In this document: positions 45,269 through 55,500 of the stretch, piece by piece
Numbering within the stretch: position 1 is the first letter of the stretch
Layout: each line of letters starts with the position of its first letter
Notes under the pieces: generated by a model
The model's input: only the letters and a program-made list of their open reading frames with translations
Databases searched by the model: none
Told to the model about the DNA's origin: nothing
NCBI GenBank assembly: GCA_022778715.1
Contig: JALFRW010000030.1
Coordinates: 124,001 to 188,000, forward strand
DNA from: Ezakiella sp.
Lineage (GTDB): Bacteria; Bacillota; Clostridia; Tissierellales; Peptoniphilaceae
Length of the DNA: 64,000 nucleotides
Reading direction: 5' to 3'
Program-made: the position numbers and the translations under genes

Positions 45269-46119
45269 GCATTTTCAAGAATTTTCATGCAGTTTTTTTT
45301 ATCTTTATCTAAAAGGACTTTTAGCTCTTCAAGCGAGTTAATTTTTATATTTTCTCTTAAATAATCTATAAATTCTATTGTCAAATTTTCACCATAAATG
45401 AATTTATTAAAATTGAATATATTTGTTTCGCAAGTAACTTCTTTATTAAATCCACGTGCTAAACCAATCATTGTCATTCCATAGCCATCAAAGTTGGCTA
45501 CTTTTACTCTAGTCAAATAGACTCCTTCTTTTGGCAATATCTTATTTTTTGGAATTTTCATATTTGCTGTATTATATCCAATTGTACGACCACGTTGAAA
45601 TCCGGTTATCACTTCGCCGCTAAGTGAATAATTTTTATACATTAGCGAATTTGCTTTTTTCAATTCTCCATTTTTAATCAAATTTCTAATGTATGTGCTA
45701 GAGATTTTATTTTCTCCATCATACACGTCCTCACAGATGATAACTTTAAAATTTTTATCTTGGTTTGCATTTATAAAATCAACATCCCCCACTCTATCTT
45801 TGCCAAATCTAAAGTCATCTCCAACCACAAGAGTTGATGTTCTCTTTTTGATATTGTTCAAGAATTCTTCAGGAGTTTCGTCTTTAAGCTCTGATAAATT
45901 TAATTTATACACTTTATCAATGCCCATTTCTTTAAAAATTGCTTCTTTTTCAAATTCGTTTGTGATTTCTTTTGTGACCTTAAAGCTGAATGTGGACATA
46001 TCAAACGTTAGTACTGCAGAAGTTTCGTTATTTAATTTTGCTGTTTCAATTACTTTATTAATTAGTTTTTGGTGTCCGATGTGGACCCCATCAAAATATC
46101 CAATTGTCGCTACTTCCAT
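45253..46119 (-). CDS. ribF: Bifunctional riboflavin kinase/FAD synthetase
   Basis: 288 residues. The N-terminal adenylyltransferase domain has ATIGYFDGVHIGHQKLI, with the HxGH-like GHQK, and VVGDDFRFGKDRVGD. ISSTYIRNLIKNG ends this domain. The C-terminal kinase domain shows GRTIGYNTANM. It makes FMN and FAD from riboflavin. Lies between truB and rpsO as in many Firmicutes; 7 bases follow truB. Confidence 0.95.
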   Translation of the reverse strand: MEVATIGYFDGVHIGHQKLINKVIETAKLNNETSAVLTFDMSTFSFKVTKEITNEFEKEAIFKEMGIDKVYKLNLSELKDETPEEFLNNIKKRTSTLVVGDDFRFGKDRVGDVDFINANQDKNFKVIICEDVYDGENKISSTYIRNLIKNGELKKANSLMYKNYSLSGEVITGFQRGRTIGYNTANMKIPKNKILPKEGVYLTRVKVANFDGYGMTMIGLARGFNKEVTCETNIFNFNKFIYGENLTIEFIDYLRENIKINSLEELKVLLDKDKKNCMKILENALQNK

Positions 46120-46126
46120 ATAGACC

Positions 46127-46996
46127 TCAAATAAAAAATTTTGTACGAATTTGTTTGTCCTTTATCTCTCCAAACGAGAATATTTTACCGTTTTCTGTTA
46201 AAATAGCTGTTTGATTGTCTTTTAAATCTGTATCAATTCTTATCCCATTTCTCAGTTTTTTAACACAATCATCTTTAAGCTCAATGCTGACATAGGGCCA
46301 ACTTATTTCGTCCGGTGAAATTAAATTCAACATTATGTTTTCATATGTTATTTCATTTATACACTTGTTTGAATAAATTGAAAATTCACCAATGTTTTCA
46401 CGCACGAGCTTTGTCATATAGCACGTTCCATTAAATAATTTTACATAGTCGTACAAAAGCTTTCTAACATATGTGCCTTGAGATACTTCAGCAGAAAACG
46501 AGTATTTATAATCTTTAATATTTTCAACTTTTAAACTATACACATTTATTTCTCGAGGCGGTTTATTTATATTTATACCTTCTCTTGCGTATTCATAAAG
46601 TTTTTTGCCATTGTGTTTTAATGCACTGTAATAAGGTGGTACTTGCATCATTTTGCCTGTAAAATGTTGCGTATTTTCTTCCAAAACTTGAGGAAGAATA
46701 TGCTCGCATTCTTCAATAATTTTCCCATCTTTATCAAGCGTATCAGTGCCAATCCCTTCAATGATTTCGCCTTTATAAGTTTTACGCATATTCATAAAAT
46801 AATCGCTAAATCGTGTGCATTTTCCAAAAAGCACAATTAACATTCCTTCAGCAAACGGGTCAAGTGTGCCGCTGTGTCCAATTTTAGTTTTTACGTTATT
46901 TTCGCGGAAAACTCGCTTGATATCTCTAATCACATCATAACTTGTGATTCCGGCTTTTTTGTTTATCGCCAGGATGCCTTGTAAACTACCTTGCAT
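46127..46996 (-). CDS. truB: tRNA pseudouridine-55 synthase
   Basis: 289 residues. GILAINKKAGITSYDVIR and KIGHSGTLDPFAEGMLIV (catalytic Asp near residue 47) are the TruB hallmarks, followed by QVPPYYSALKHNGKKLYEYAREG and a PUA-like C-terminus. It modifies U55 in the T-loop of most tRNAs. It overlaps the nrnA-like gene by 11 bases. Confidence 0.96.
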   Translation of the reverse strand: MQGSLQGILAINKKAGITSYDVIRDIKRVFRENNVKTKIGHSGTLDPFAEGMLIVLFGKCTRFSDYFMNMRKTYKGEIIEGIGTDTLDKDGKIIEECEHILPQVLEENTQHFTGKMMQVPPYYSALKHNGKKLYEYAREGININKPPREINVYSLKVENIKDYKYSFSAEVSQGTYVRKLLYDYVKLFNGTCYMTKLVRENIGEFSIYSNKCINEITYENIMLNLISPDEISWPYVSIELKDDCVKKLRNGIRIDTDLKDNQTAILTENGKIFSFGEIKDKQIRTKFFI

Positions 46997-47942
46997 CTTT
47001 TATTAAACCCATTATCTCGCTAATTAAATCCTTGATATTGCCTGTATACGAAAATCCGGCAGCATTTATATGTCCCCCGCCATCAAAGTGGGAAGCAATT
47101 TTTGAAACGTCGAAAGTCTTTTTAGAACGCATTGACACTTTGTAAAAGTTAGTTTCCTTTTCTTTAATCACAAAAGCCACCATTATCCCTTCAATATCTC
47201 TAATATAATTTATAATTTCATCTAAATCAGACTCTATCAAATTATATTCAGACATTTCTTTTAGTGATATTGTAGAATAACTCACATACTCTTCAATATG
47301 CATGTTTGAAAGACCAAGTTTTATTGCATTTAGATTTTCAATTGAGCGAGATTGATATAAATGTGTATTTATAGTTTTTGTGTCTGCTCCATTTTCCATC
47401 AAAAACTTAGCAATTTCCATAGTTTGGATAGAAACATTTGTATATAAAAATCTGCCCGTATCTGAGCTAATTCCGTTAAAAAGACAAGTTGCAATTTCTG
47501 GTGTAAATTCGTATCCGGCCGCCAAAAATATATTTGCTAGAAGCTCGCAGGTGGAACTGATTTTTGGGTCAATAACATTTATATCCCCAAATCCAACATT
47601 TGTTTCATGATGGTCAATTACCACCCTATTTTTTGCAGCATCAAAAAACAGGGCATTCTCACCAAGTCTTTTTTTATCAGCAGAATCAAGTGCAATATAT
47701 AAGTCAGCATCTTTTAGATCACAATTTGGCTCAATGATTTTGTCTACATCAGGCAAAAATGCATAAGTTTTCGGGATTACATCGCTCTTTAAAACATAAA
47801 CATCTTTATTTAGTTTTTTTAATACTTGATACATCGCCAAAATGCTGCCGATATTATCTCCATCTACTGACACATGACTTGATATATAAATTGTATTAGC
47901 GGCATCAACTGCTTCTATAAATTGTTTAACTAGATTTTCCAT
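46986..47942 (-). CDS. nrnA: DHH-family phosphoesterase (NrnA-like nanoRNase/pAp phosphatase)
   Basis: 318 residues. Motifs: HVSVDGDNIGSILAM, DLYIALDSADKKRLG, VIDHHETNVGFGDIN, and the C-terminal DHHA1 segment HFDGGGHINAAGFSY. NrnA enzymes degrade very short RNAs and 3'-phosphoadenosine 5'-phosphate. Position between rbfA and truB is the usual one. The ATG overlaps the rbfA stop (TAATG). Confidence 0.92.
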   Translation of the reverse strand: MENLVKQFIEAVDAANTIYISSHVSVDGDNIGSILAMYQVLKKLNKDVYVLKSDVIPKTYAFLPDVDKIIEPNCDLKDADLYIALDSADKKRLGENALFFDAAKNRVVIDHHETNVGFGDINVIDPKISSTCELLANIFLAAGYEFTPEIATCLFNGISSDTGRFLYTNVSIQTMEIAKFLMENGADTKTINTHLYQSRSIENLNAIKLGLSNMHIEEYVSYSTISLKEMSEYNLIESDLDEIINYIRDIEGIMVAFVIKEKETNFYKVSMRSKKTFDVSKIASHFDGGGHINAAGFSYTGNIKDLISEIMGLIKDAR

Positions 47943-48370
47943 TATTCTCTACCAAAATCATCTTCGTCTTGGTATACTTCGCCTTCAGAATAATTTTCAA
48001 ATGCTTCAACAGCGTTATCGTCTTTGTGCTTAATATCAAGAGTTTTTAGAATGCTGTTGATGTGGTTAGCATATTCAATTGACTCGTCAAGACTAATTCT
48101 AAGTTTCGGAATTTGTCTGATTGAAAGAGAATCTGATATCTCTTTTTTAAAATAACCTTCAGCGTTTCTCAAAGTTTCAATGATTTTATTCTTTTCTTTT
48201 TGGTTGCCCATTATGCTGAATTTGACATCGCAAAAGCTCATATCGCTTGTGATATTAACCTCTGTAACGCTTGTTAGTGACGAGATATTTGGATCTTTCA
48301 TGTTAGTGAGTGCTGAACCAATTATTCTTTTGATTTCGGCATTTAATCTCTCTTGTCTTCTTCTATCCAT
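47942..48370 (-). CDS. rbfA: Ribosome-binding factor A
   Basis: 142 residues, with an acidic C-terminal tail. [19 protein letters not shown] and [21 protein letters not shown] match the KH-type RbfA fold. A late 30S assembly factor. It overlaps infB by 8 bases. Confidence 0.95.
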   Translation of the reverse strand: MDRRRQERLNAEIKRIIGSALTNMKDPNISSLTSVTEVNITSDMSFCDVKFSIMGNQKEKNKIIETLRNAEGYFKKEISDSLSIRQIPKLRISLDESIEYANHINSILKTLDIKHKDDNAVEAFENYSEGEVYQDEDDFGRE

Positions 48371-50795
48371 TTTGTTGAACCTCTACCATTTTGTATGCTT
48401 CAAATACGTCACCAATTTTTATGTCGTTAAATCTTTCAATGCTCATACCGGCTTCGTACCCAGCTTGCACTTCTCTAACATCGTCTTTAAATCTCTTCAA
48501 GGATGCAATGTCGCCGTCAAAGATCACAACGTCATCACGAAGAACCCTAACTTTTGCATTTCTTTCAATCTTACCACTTTGCACATAAATGCCTGCAACC
48601 ATTGTATTATTTGGGAGTTTAAATAGATCACGGATTTCTGCTCGACCAATCATTTCTTCTTTGATAATCGGTTTTAGCATACCTTTAACAGCATTTTCAA
48701 CATCTTCAATTGCTTCGTAGATTACTTTGTATGTTCTGATATCAACTTCAAGCTCTTTTGATAAATCAATTGCGGCAAGATTCGGACGAACATTAAAGCC
48801 AATTATAACGGCTCCTGATGCGTTTGCAAGCATAACGTCCGATTCGTTGATTCCACCAACACCGGTGTGAATGATTTTAATCATAACTTCATCGTTTGAA
48901 ATCTTTTCAAGCGAAGATTGAAGAGCTTCCACAGAACCACGGACGTCGCCCTTGATAATAATATTCAAATCTTTTAACTCACCAGCTTTGATTTGATCAT
49001 ATAAATAATCGAGGCTAACTTTGTGTTTGTCGCGAAGTTCTTCTTCGCGAATCATTTCTTTTCGCTTTTCTGCGATTTCTCTTGCTGAATTGTCATCACC
49101 CACAGCGTAAAGAAGTTCTCCCGCTTCCGGCACGTCTGAAAGCCCTAATATAACAACCGGTGTAGATGGGCAGGCTTTTTTGATTGGCTTATTCTTGTCA
49201 TCAAACATTGCTCTAATTCTACCGTATGCCACACCGCTTACTACTTCGTCTCCAACTCTCAAAGTGCCCTTTTGAACTAGTACTGTTGCAACTGGTCCGC
49301 GCCCTTTGTCAAGCATTGCTTCCACAATTGCACCTACTGCGAGTCTGTTTGGATTTGCTTTTAATTCTTCCACTTCTGAAACAAGCAAAATCATTTCTAA
49401 TAGTTGGTCTATTCCTTCACCCGTAAGAGCTGAAACCGGTACTGTGATTGTGTTTCCACCCCAATCTTCAGGAGTTAGTCCAACTTCCAATAGCTCTTGT
49501 TTAATTCTGTCAATATTGGCTGTTGGTTTATCAATCTTGTTAATTGCCACAATGATTGGAACCCCTGCAGCTTTCGAGTGGTTTATAGCTTCAATTGTCT
49601 GAGGCATAATTCCATCGTCTGCAGCCACCACAATTATTGCAATGTCAGTTAAGTTTGCACCTCTTGCACGCATACTTGTGAAAGCTTCGTGACCCGGAGT
49701 ATCCAAGAAGACAATTTTGTGCCCATCAACATTAACTGTATAAGCACCAATGTGTTGAGTAATTCCACCTGCTTCTCCAACTCTAACATGAGCATTTCTA
49801 ATAGAGTCTAATAAACTTGTCTTACCATGATCAACGTGACCCATAACTGTAACTACCGGTGGACGAAGAACTAAATCTTCCTCTTTATCTTCATAGTCCA
49901 ATGAGAATTCCGTGTTTAAAATTTCTTCGTTAGATTGTTCTTTTTGGATTTTAACATCAAATTCACTAGCAATAAGTTCTGCAGCATCATAATCAATTGC
50001 TTGATTTTGAGTAACCATCATGCCAAGTGCAATCAATTTACCCATAACCAAGTTTAGAGATACCCCAATTTTATCTGAGAAATCTGCAACTGTTATACTT
50101 TCAGGAATTTCTACCACTTCATTTACAACTACATTTTTTTCTGACCTGTCTTTCTTTTTATTCTTTTTCTTCTTGTCGACTTGTCTCGTCTTTTCAAAGA
50201 AATCTAAATCACTGTCTTCAAACATCTTGTCTTTATATTTATCACGAGATTTCTTTTTATTGTTGTTTGGAATGATTTTCTTTTCAATCGGAGCTGTAAA
50301 ACTATCAAATTCCGGCTTTTTGTTTTGACGTTTCTTGTGGTCATTTCTTCTATTTTGACCTTCTTCGTCATCCATATTTCTCTTGTAGAACTCTTCGTTT
50401 GGAACTCTTGGTTTTTTGAAGTCTTTTCTGTCGTTCTTGTAACCATCCTTGCTTCTATTATCTTTACCGCCCCTGTTATCGCGATTGTCGCGATATCCAC
50501 CATTACGATTATATCTATTTCCACGTTCGTTTCTATCTCTATTGCCATCTTTATTATAGCGTTTATGATTTCCATCTTGTTGAGCTTTTTTTGATTGTTC
50601 CGCTTCCTTTAATCTCTTTTCGTAAACTGTTTTTCTAGCAAGCTCAACTTGTTTTATTACCACCTCAGCGAGCTTGCTGTCAATGCTTGCCATGTGAGAA
50701 TTAACAGGTATGTTGAGTGCTGCAAGCATGTTTAACATATCCTTGCTAGATATGTCCAATTCTTTTGCTAACTCATAAATTCTAACTTTAGACAT
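48363..50795 (-). CDS. infB: Translation initiation factor IF-2
   Basis: 810 residues. The N-terminal IF2_N helix bundle ([21 protein letters not shown]) is followed by a long Arg/Asn/Asp/Lys-rich linker (about 70-225, with repeats such as [16 protein letters not shown]). The GTPase domain starts near residue 313: [16 protein letters not shown] (G1), DTPGHEAF (G3) and NKID (G4). Domains II-IV follow, ending with the fMet-tRNA-binding C2. The disordered linker is normal for the family but unusually rich in Asn and Asp. Confidence 0.97.
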   Translation of the reverse strand: MSKVRIYELAKELDISSKDMLNMLAALNIPVNSHMASIDSKLAEVVIKQVELARKTVYEKRLKEAEQSKKAQQDGNHKRYNKDGNRDRNERGNRYNRNGGYRDNRDNRGGKDNRSKDGYKNDRKDFKKPRVPNEEFYKRNMDDEEGQNRRNDHKKRQNKKPEFDSFTAPIEKKIIPNNNKKKSRDKYKDKMFEDSDLDFFEKTRQVDKKKKNKKKDRSEKNVVVNEVVEIPESITVADFSDKIGVSLNLVMGKLIALGMMVTQNQAIDYDAAELIASEFDVKIQKEQSNEEILNTEFSLDYEDKEEDLVLRPPVVTVMGHVDHGKTSLLDSIRNAHVRVGEAGGITQHIGAYTVNVDGHKIVFLDTPGHEAFTSMRARGANLTDIAIIVVAADDGIMPQTIEAINHSKAAGVPIIVAINKIDKPTANIDRIKQELLEVGLTPEDWGGNTITVPVSALTGEGIDQLLEMILLVSEVEELKANPNRLAVGAIVEAMLDKGRGPVATVLVQKGTLRVGDEVVSGVAYGRIRAMFDDKNKPIKKACPSTPVVILGLSDVPEAGELLYAVGDDNSAREIAEKRKEMIREEELRDKHKVSLDYLYDQIKAGELKDLNIIIKGDVRGSVEALQSSLEKISNDEVMIKIIHTGVGGINESDVMLANASGAVIIGFNVRPNLAAIDLSKELEVDIRTYKVIYEAIEDVENAVKGMLKPIIKEEMIGRAEIRDLFKLPNNTMVAGIYVQSGKIERNAKVRVLRDDVVIFDGDIASLKRFKDDVREVQAGYEAGMSIERFNDIKIGDVFEAYKMVEVQQNG

Positions 50796-50799
50796 ATAA

Positions 50800-51084
50800 T
50801 CACTCTCCTTTTATTTCGCAAATGAGTCTATCAAAATCTTCTGAAGTTATGTTTGTTTTTAATGCATTAGATAATTTACTTCTAAGCTTTTGGTCTTCTA
50901 AACAATGCTTATCTTTCATTAAATATGCACCTCTGCCATTTAATTTATGAGTTTTGTCCAGTACCACTTTTCCGTCTGTAGCTCTCACAATTCTAATCAA
51001 ATCGCGCTTTGGAACACTTTGTTGACATGAAATGCACTTGCGGTAATTATCTTTTCTTGCAATTATATCCTTTTCCTTTGTCAA
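50800..51084 (-). CDS. rnpM: RNase P modulator RnpM (YlxR)
   Basis: 94 residues. [21 protein letters not shown] and [17 protein letters not shown] are the YlxR signature. Members bind RNase P RNA. It lies three bases after nusA and four before infB. The ylxQ (L7Ae-like) gene that often separates it from infB is missing. Confidence 0.93.
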   Translation of the reverse strand: MTKEKDIIARKDNYRKCISCQQSVPKRDLIRIVRATDGKVVLDKTHKLNGRGAYLMKDKHCLEDQKLRSKLSNALKTNITSEDFDRLICEIKGE

Positions 51085-51087
51085 ATA

Positions 51088-52401
51088 TTATTCATCGCCC
51101 TTCTTTTTATACAAATCTTCGTCGAAAATATCTCCAGGAAATTCTTCACCTAAATCCAAATCAATCTCTTCATCGTATTTTGAATAAACATCATATAAGT
51201 CGTTGTCATATTCATCGTGATAATCGGATTCGTAATCATCTTCGTCTTCATAATCATAGTAATATTCCAGTTCTTTGTCTATATCTTCGTCTTTTTTATG
51301 GCTGTCCATTGAAATGTCAGTTTTGTCTTCGATTTCTTGCAGGTTGTTTTCTTTTATAAAATCTTCATAAAGCTCATCGCTCTTGATATCAATCTTCCAG
51401 TTTGTAAGTCTTGCTGCGAGCCTAGCATTTTGTCCCTCCTTGCCAATTGCAAGTGAAAGTTGATTTGTTGGCACAAACACAACGCTGGATTTTTCATCTT
51501 CGTTAATAATCACATGCGTAACATCTGATGGTGCTAAACTGTTTCTAATAAAAGTTGCAATGTCCGGTGACCATAAAATAATATCAATCTTTTCCCCGTT
51601 TAACTCGTCTACTATCGTCTTAACACGGTTACCTTGCATGCCGACACAAGCTCCAAGGGGGTCTATTTCCGGGTCACGCGAGAAAATTGCAATCTTGGAT
51701 CTTGAACCTGCTTCTCTTGATACTTGTGCAATTTCAACCACTCCGTCCAAAATTTCCGGCACTTCCAGTTCAAATAATTTTTTAACCAAATTTGGATGAC
51801 TTCTGCTCAAAATAATTTGAGGTCCCTTTCCAGTCTTTTTAACTTCCAGAATTAACAACTTCTTTGTGTCGCCAACTTCAAGAACTTCTCCGGGTATTTG
51901 CTCATTAAAAGGTAAAATTCCCTCAAGTCTACCAAGGTCTATAAAAGCATTTCCTTTTCTTATCCTATTGATTTCTCCGGTTATGATTTCGTTTTCCCTG
52001 TCAATATAATCAGAATAGATAACTTCTCTTTCAGCGTCTTTTATTTTTTGAATAACAATTTGTTTTGCAGTTTGAGCGGCGATTCTGCCAAAGTTTTTTG
52101 GAGTAATTTCAATTCTGCAAATATCTCCCACTTCAGGCGCTTCTAAATATTTTTTTGCGTTTTCGATGTCAATTTCTGTGTTTTCGTCTACCACTTCATC
52201 AACCACTGTCTTCAAATTAAAAACTTTAACTTTGTCGTCTAGCCCTTCAAATTCCACATCCACATTTATCAAGCTACCGGTGTTATAGTTTTTTTTGTAA
52301 CTTGATACGAGTGCAGCTTTTATAGAATCGATAATTTGTTCTTTAGAAACTCCTCTGGTTTTCTCAATTTCATCAAGAGCTTCAATAAATTCTTGATTCA
52401 T
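51088..52401 (-). CDS. nusA: Transcription termination/antitermination protein NusA with acidic tail
   Basis: 437 residues from the ATG at 52399-52401, after AAGGGATATT. Order: N-terminal RNAP-binding domain (about 1-135), S1 (about 140-200, GEINRIRKGNAFIDLGRLEGILPF), then two KH domains with GACVGMQGNRVKTIVDEL and LAIGKEGQNARLAARLTNWKIDI. After about residue 365 comes a ~70-residue tail made mainly of Asp, Glu and Tyr. The tail is longer than in the familiar Bacillus NusA and could play the part of an acidic repeat; this is inferred. A promoter and a leader hairpin precede the gene; rimP is absent. Confidence 0.95.
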   Translation of the reverse strand: MNQEFIEALDEIEKTRGVSKEQIIDSIKAALVSSYKKNYNTGSLINVDVEFEGLDDKVKVFNLKTVVDEVVDENTEIDIENAKKYLEAPEVGDICRIEITPKNFGRIAAQTAKQIVIQKIKDAEREVIYSDYIDRENEIITGEINRIRKGNAFIDLGRLEGILPFNEQIPGEVLEVGDTKKLLILEVKKTGKGPQIILSRSHPNLVKKLFELEVPEILDGVVEIAQVSREAGSRSKIAIFSRDPEIDPLGACVGMQGNRVKTIVDELNGEKIDIILWSPDIATFIRNSLAPSDVTHVIINEDEKSSVVFVPTNQLSLAIGKEGQNARLAARLTNWKIDIKSDELYEDFIKENNLQEIEDKTDISMDSHKKDEDIDKELEYYYDYEDEDDYESDYHDEYDNDLYDVYSKYDEEIDLDLGEEFPGDIFDEDLYKKKGDE

Positions 52402-52433
52402 AATATCCCTTCTTTCAAATTTAGATAAATATA

Positions 52434-52459
52434 AAAGAGAGGAATTGCTGCCTCTCTTT
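52434..52459 (-). promoter_or_regulatory. Hairpin at the 5' end of the nusA transcript
   Basis: Minus strand: AAAGAGAGG, 8-base loop, CCTCTCTTT, then TATATTTATC. It starts about six bases after the predicted transcription start and looks like an intrinsic terminator with a broken T-tract. Attenuation of nusA by NusA is a plausible role. Confidence 0.6.
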
Positions 52460-52471
52460 ACCACTTCATAT

Positions 52472-52500
52472 ATTGTAACATATATTTATATATAATTCAA
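52472..52500 (-). promoter_or_regulatory. Promoter of the nusA-infB-rpsO operon
   Basis: TTGAAT (52495-52500), 17 bases, TACAAT (52472-52477) on the minus strand, in the 136-bp gap after polC. Confidence 0.8.
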
Positions 52501-52537
52501 GAAAATTTAGGAAAAATTCAATAAAATCGCCAAATTT

Positions 52538-55500
52538 TTAAAACAGACTAATTTGATTTGTTTCTTGAAAATTGTTTAAAATATTGTGTTTTATCATAAA
52601 TGAAATTGAATTTTTATTTATCTTCGTTCGATTTTGCAAGTCTTCCACGCTTATGAATTTTTTAATTGTCCTTTCCCTTTCAATGCTTTGTGCAACTCCT
52701 TCACCAAGAGAAGGCACAACTGAAAGCGGAGCTATAATTCCTTTTTCTGAAGGCATAAATCTATTGACTTCAGATTTATAAATGTCACAATCTTCACAAA
52801 CGAATCCGCGAAGATACATTTCTCGAACGATTTCAAGCACTTTGAAAACTTCTTTTTCTTTCGTAGTAGGTTTAAATTCTTTTTTAATTTCTTCCATTCT
52901 GGCCTCAATTAATTCCAGACCTCCACTCACAGTTTCATATTCAAAATTATCTTTTTTGGTGCTTAAAATTGTAGCATAAAACTCTTTTGGATAATTGAGC
53001 TTGTACCAAGCGAGTCTAAACGAAAGCATAACATAAGCCACAGCGTGTGCCTTTGGAAACATGTACTTAATCTTTTTGCATGAGTCAACATACCAGCTTG
53101 GAAGATCATACTCACTCATCTTTTTTACATCTTCGTCTGTTAAACCTTTTCCTTTTCTAACCTTTTCCATAGTAAAAAAAGAAAAATCGTTTGGCATTCC
53201 TGCCTTCAAAAGATAGGTCATTATATCTTCTCTAGTTGCAATAACATCACTGATTTTGCAAACTCCGTTGTCAACCAAGTCTTGTGCATTAGTTGCCCAA
53301 ACATTAGTACCGTGACTAAGTCCGGAAATTCTAATAAGGTCTGCAAAAGATTGTGGTTTTGTTTCTAATAACATATTGCGCACGAAATCCGTGCCAAATT
53401 CCGGGATACCAAGAGTTGCCACATCGTCCCCAAGTTCTTCGCCTGATAAACCAAGCGGTTCAGCAGAAGAAAACATTTTTAAGACTTGCGGATCATCAAA
53501 TTTGATCGTTGAGCTCTTTACTCCTGTTAAATCTTCTATCATTCTAATCATTGTCGGACCATCGTGACCGAGAATGTCTAGTTTTAAAATATTTGAGTGT
53601 AGAGCCTTATACGCAAAATGCGTGGTGAATGCACCGTTGTTTGGGTCGTCAGCCGGATACTGAATAGGGGAAAAATCGTGAATGTCATTTGTCTTTGGCA
53701 CAATCATAATACCACCGGGATGTTGTCCGGTTGTGCGTTTTATCCCAATCATCTTAGAAACTAACCGGTTTATTTCAGCATCTGAAATTTTCATGTCGTG
53801 CTCTTCAAAATAATTTTTTACATATCCGTAGCCAACTTTATCTTGAATTGTTGCAAGCGTTCCGGCTCTAAACACATACCCTTCACCAAAAAGCTCTTCG
53901 ACAAATTTGTGCGCCACCGGTTGATATTCACCTGCAAAGTTTAGGTCAATATCAGGCTCTTTGTCCCCTTCAAATCCAAGGAATGTTTCAAATGGTATAT
54001 TATATCCCATTTTTTCCATAGCAGTACCACATTCCGGACAATTTTTGTCCGGCAGATCAATTCCGATGTAATATTCATTGTAAAACTCTGTGTGCTTACA
54101 GTTCGGGCATAGGTAATGTGCTGGAAGTGGATTAACTTCTGTAATATCGCTCATAGTAGCTACAAAACTGGAACCAACAGAACCACGACTTCCAACTAGA
54201 TATCCGTCAGCATTTGATTTTTGTACCAGTTTTTTTGCAATAATATACATAACAGAGTAACCATTGCCAATAATTGAGTGCAACTCTTTTTCGAGTCTAT
54301 CCTGAACTTCTTTTGGAAGATTTTCTCCGTAGATGCGTTTTGCGTTTTCATAGCAAGTGTTTCTAAGTTCATCTTCGGAGCCTTCTATTATCGGCGGATA
54401 TTTTTCGTGCGGAATTGCACGCATGGTATCCACTGAATCTAAAAGCTCTTTTGAGTTTTTTATCACATATTCGTTTATCTTATCCTCGCTTACATAATCC
54501 AAACCATTTTTAATTTCGTCAGTCGTTCTAATCGGAAGTGGCGGATTTTTATCTGCCCAAAATTCTCCTCTGCTCTTTCCCAAAATCTTACGTAAAATCA
54601 CGTCGTCACTTGTTTTTTCGAACACATTCCCACCGGCAATAATCTTTTTACCATTTGCTTCCAGGAAATTTAGGTACCTCTTTGCCATATTGTAGACCGA
54701 TGTCCTGTCAGGATATTTGTTCCCTAAAAGTCCTAGATAATTGTCAGTTGGCTGAATTTCACAAAAATCATAAAGCTCAAGCTTTTTCTTTATATATTCA
54801 TCGGTAAATCCGCTTTCAAAATAAGAAAAAATTTCTCCCTTAATTGCTTCTGCACCAATGATTAATCCTTCTTTGTATTCATTGAGAACACTTAGCGGTA
54901 CTCGAGGTTTTTTATAGAAAAATTCAGTGCAGCTCTTTGTAATAATGTGATATAGATTTTTAAGTCCTGTGTAATTTTTTACATAAATAAGCGTTCTAAA
55001 ATTATTTTTCAAATCGTTATGGACAATTTTATCCAGCTCACCGTATTTTTTAATCTTGCCTTGATTTATTAGCACGTTTACCATATTTATAAATAAATAT
55101 GCAGTTGCTTCTGCGTCATCAACGGCTCTGTGGTGGCTTACGAGTTTTATGCCCAGCTTATCTGTAAGAGTATCGAGCTTGTAGTTTCGCACACCCTCTA
55201 CAATATCTTGAGCCATTTTCATTGTGTCTACAAATGGATTTGAAACATCTATTCCAAACTTTCCGAAGTGATATCTAATAAACCCAACGTCAAAATTTGC
55301 ATTGTGTGCAACCAAAATCTTTCCGTCTATAAAGTTCAAAAACTCACATTTTATCTCATCAAACGATGGCTTATCATCTAGCATATCGTCAGTTATATTT
55401 GTAAGCTTTTGAATTTCTATCGGCACCGGTTTTGATGGTTTAATTAGTTGATTGTATCTATCAATAATTTCTCCATCTTTAACTTTTACAGCACCGATTT

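Noticed and set aside
50204-50575. Second minus-strand frame inside infB
   Set aside because: It is an alternative frame of the Arg/Asn/Asp-rich linker of IF-2, lacks a ribosome-binding site and resembles no protein.
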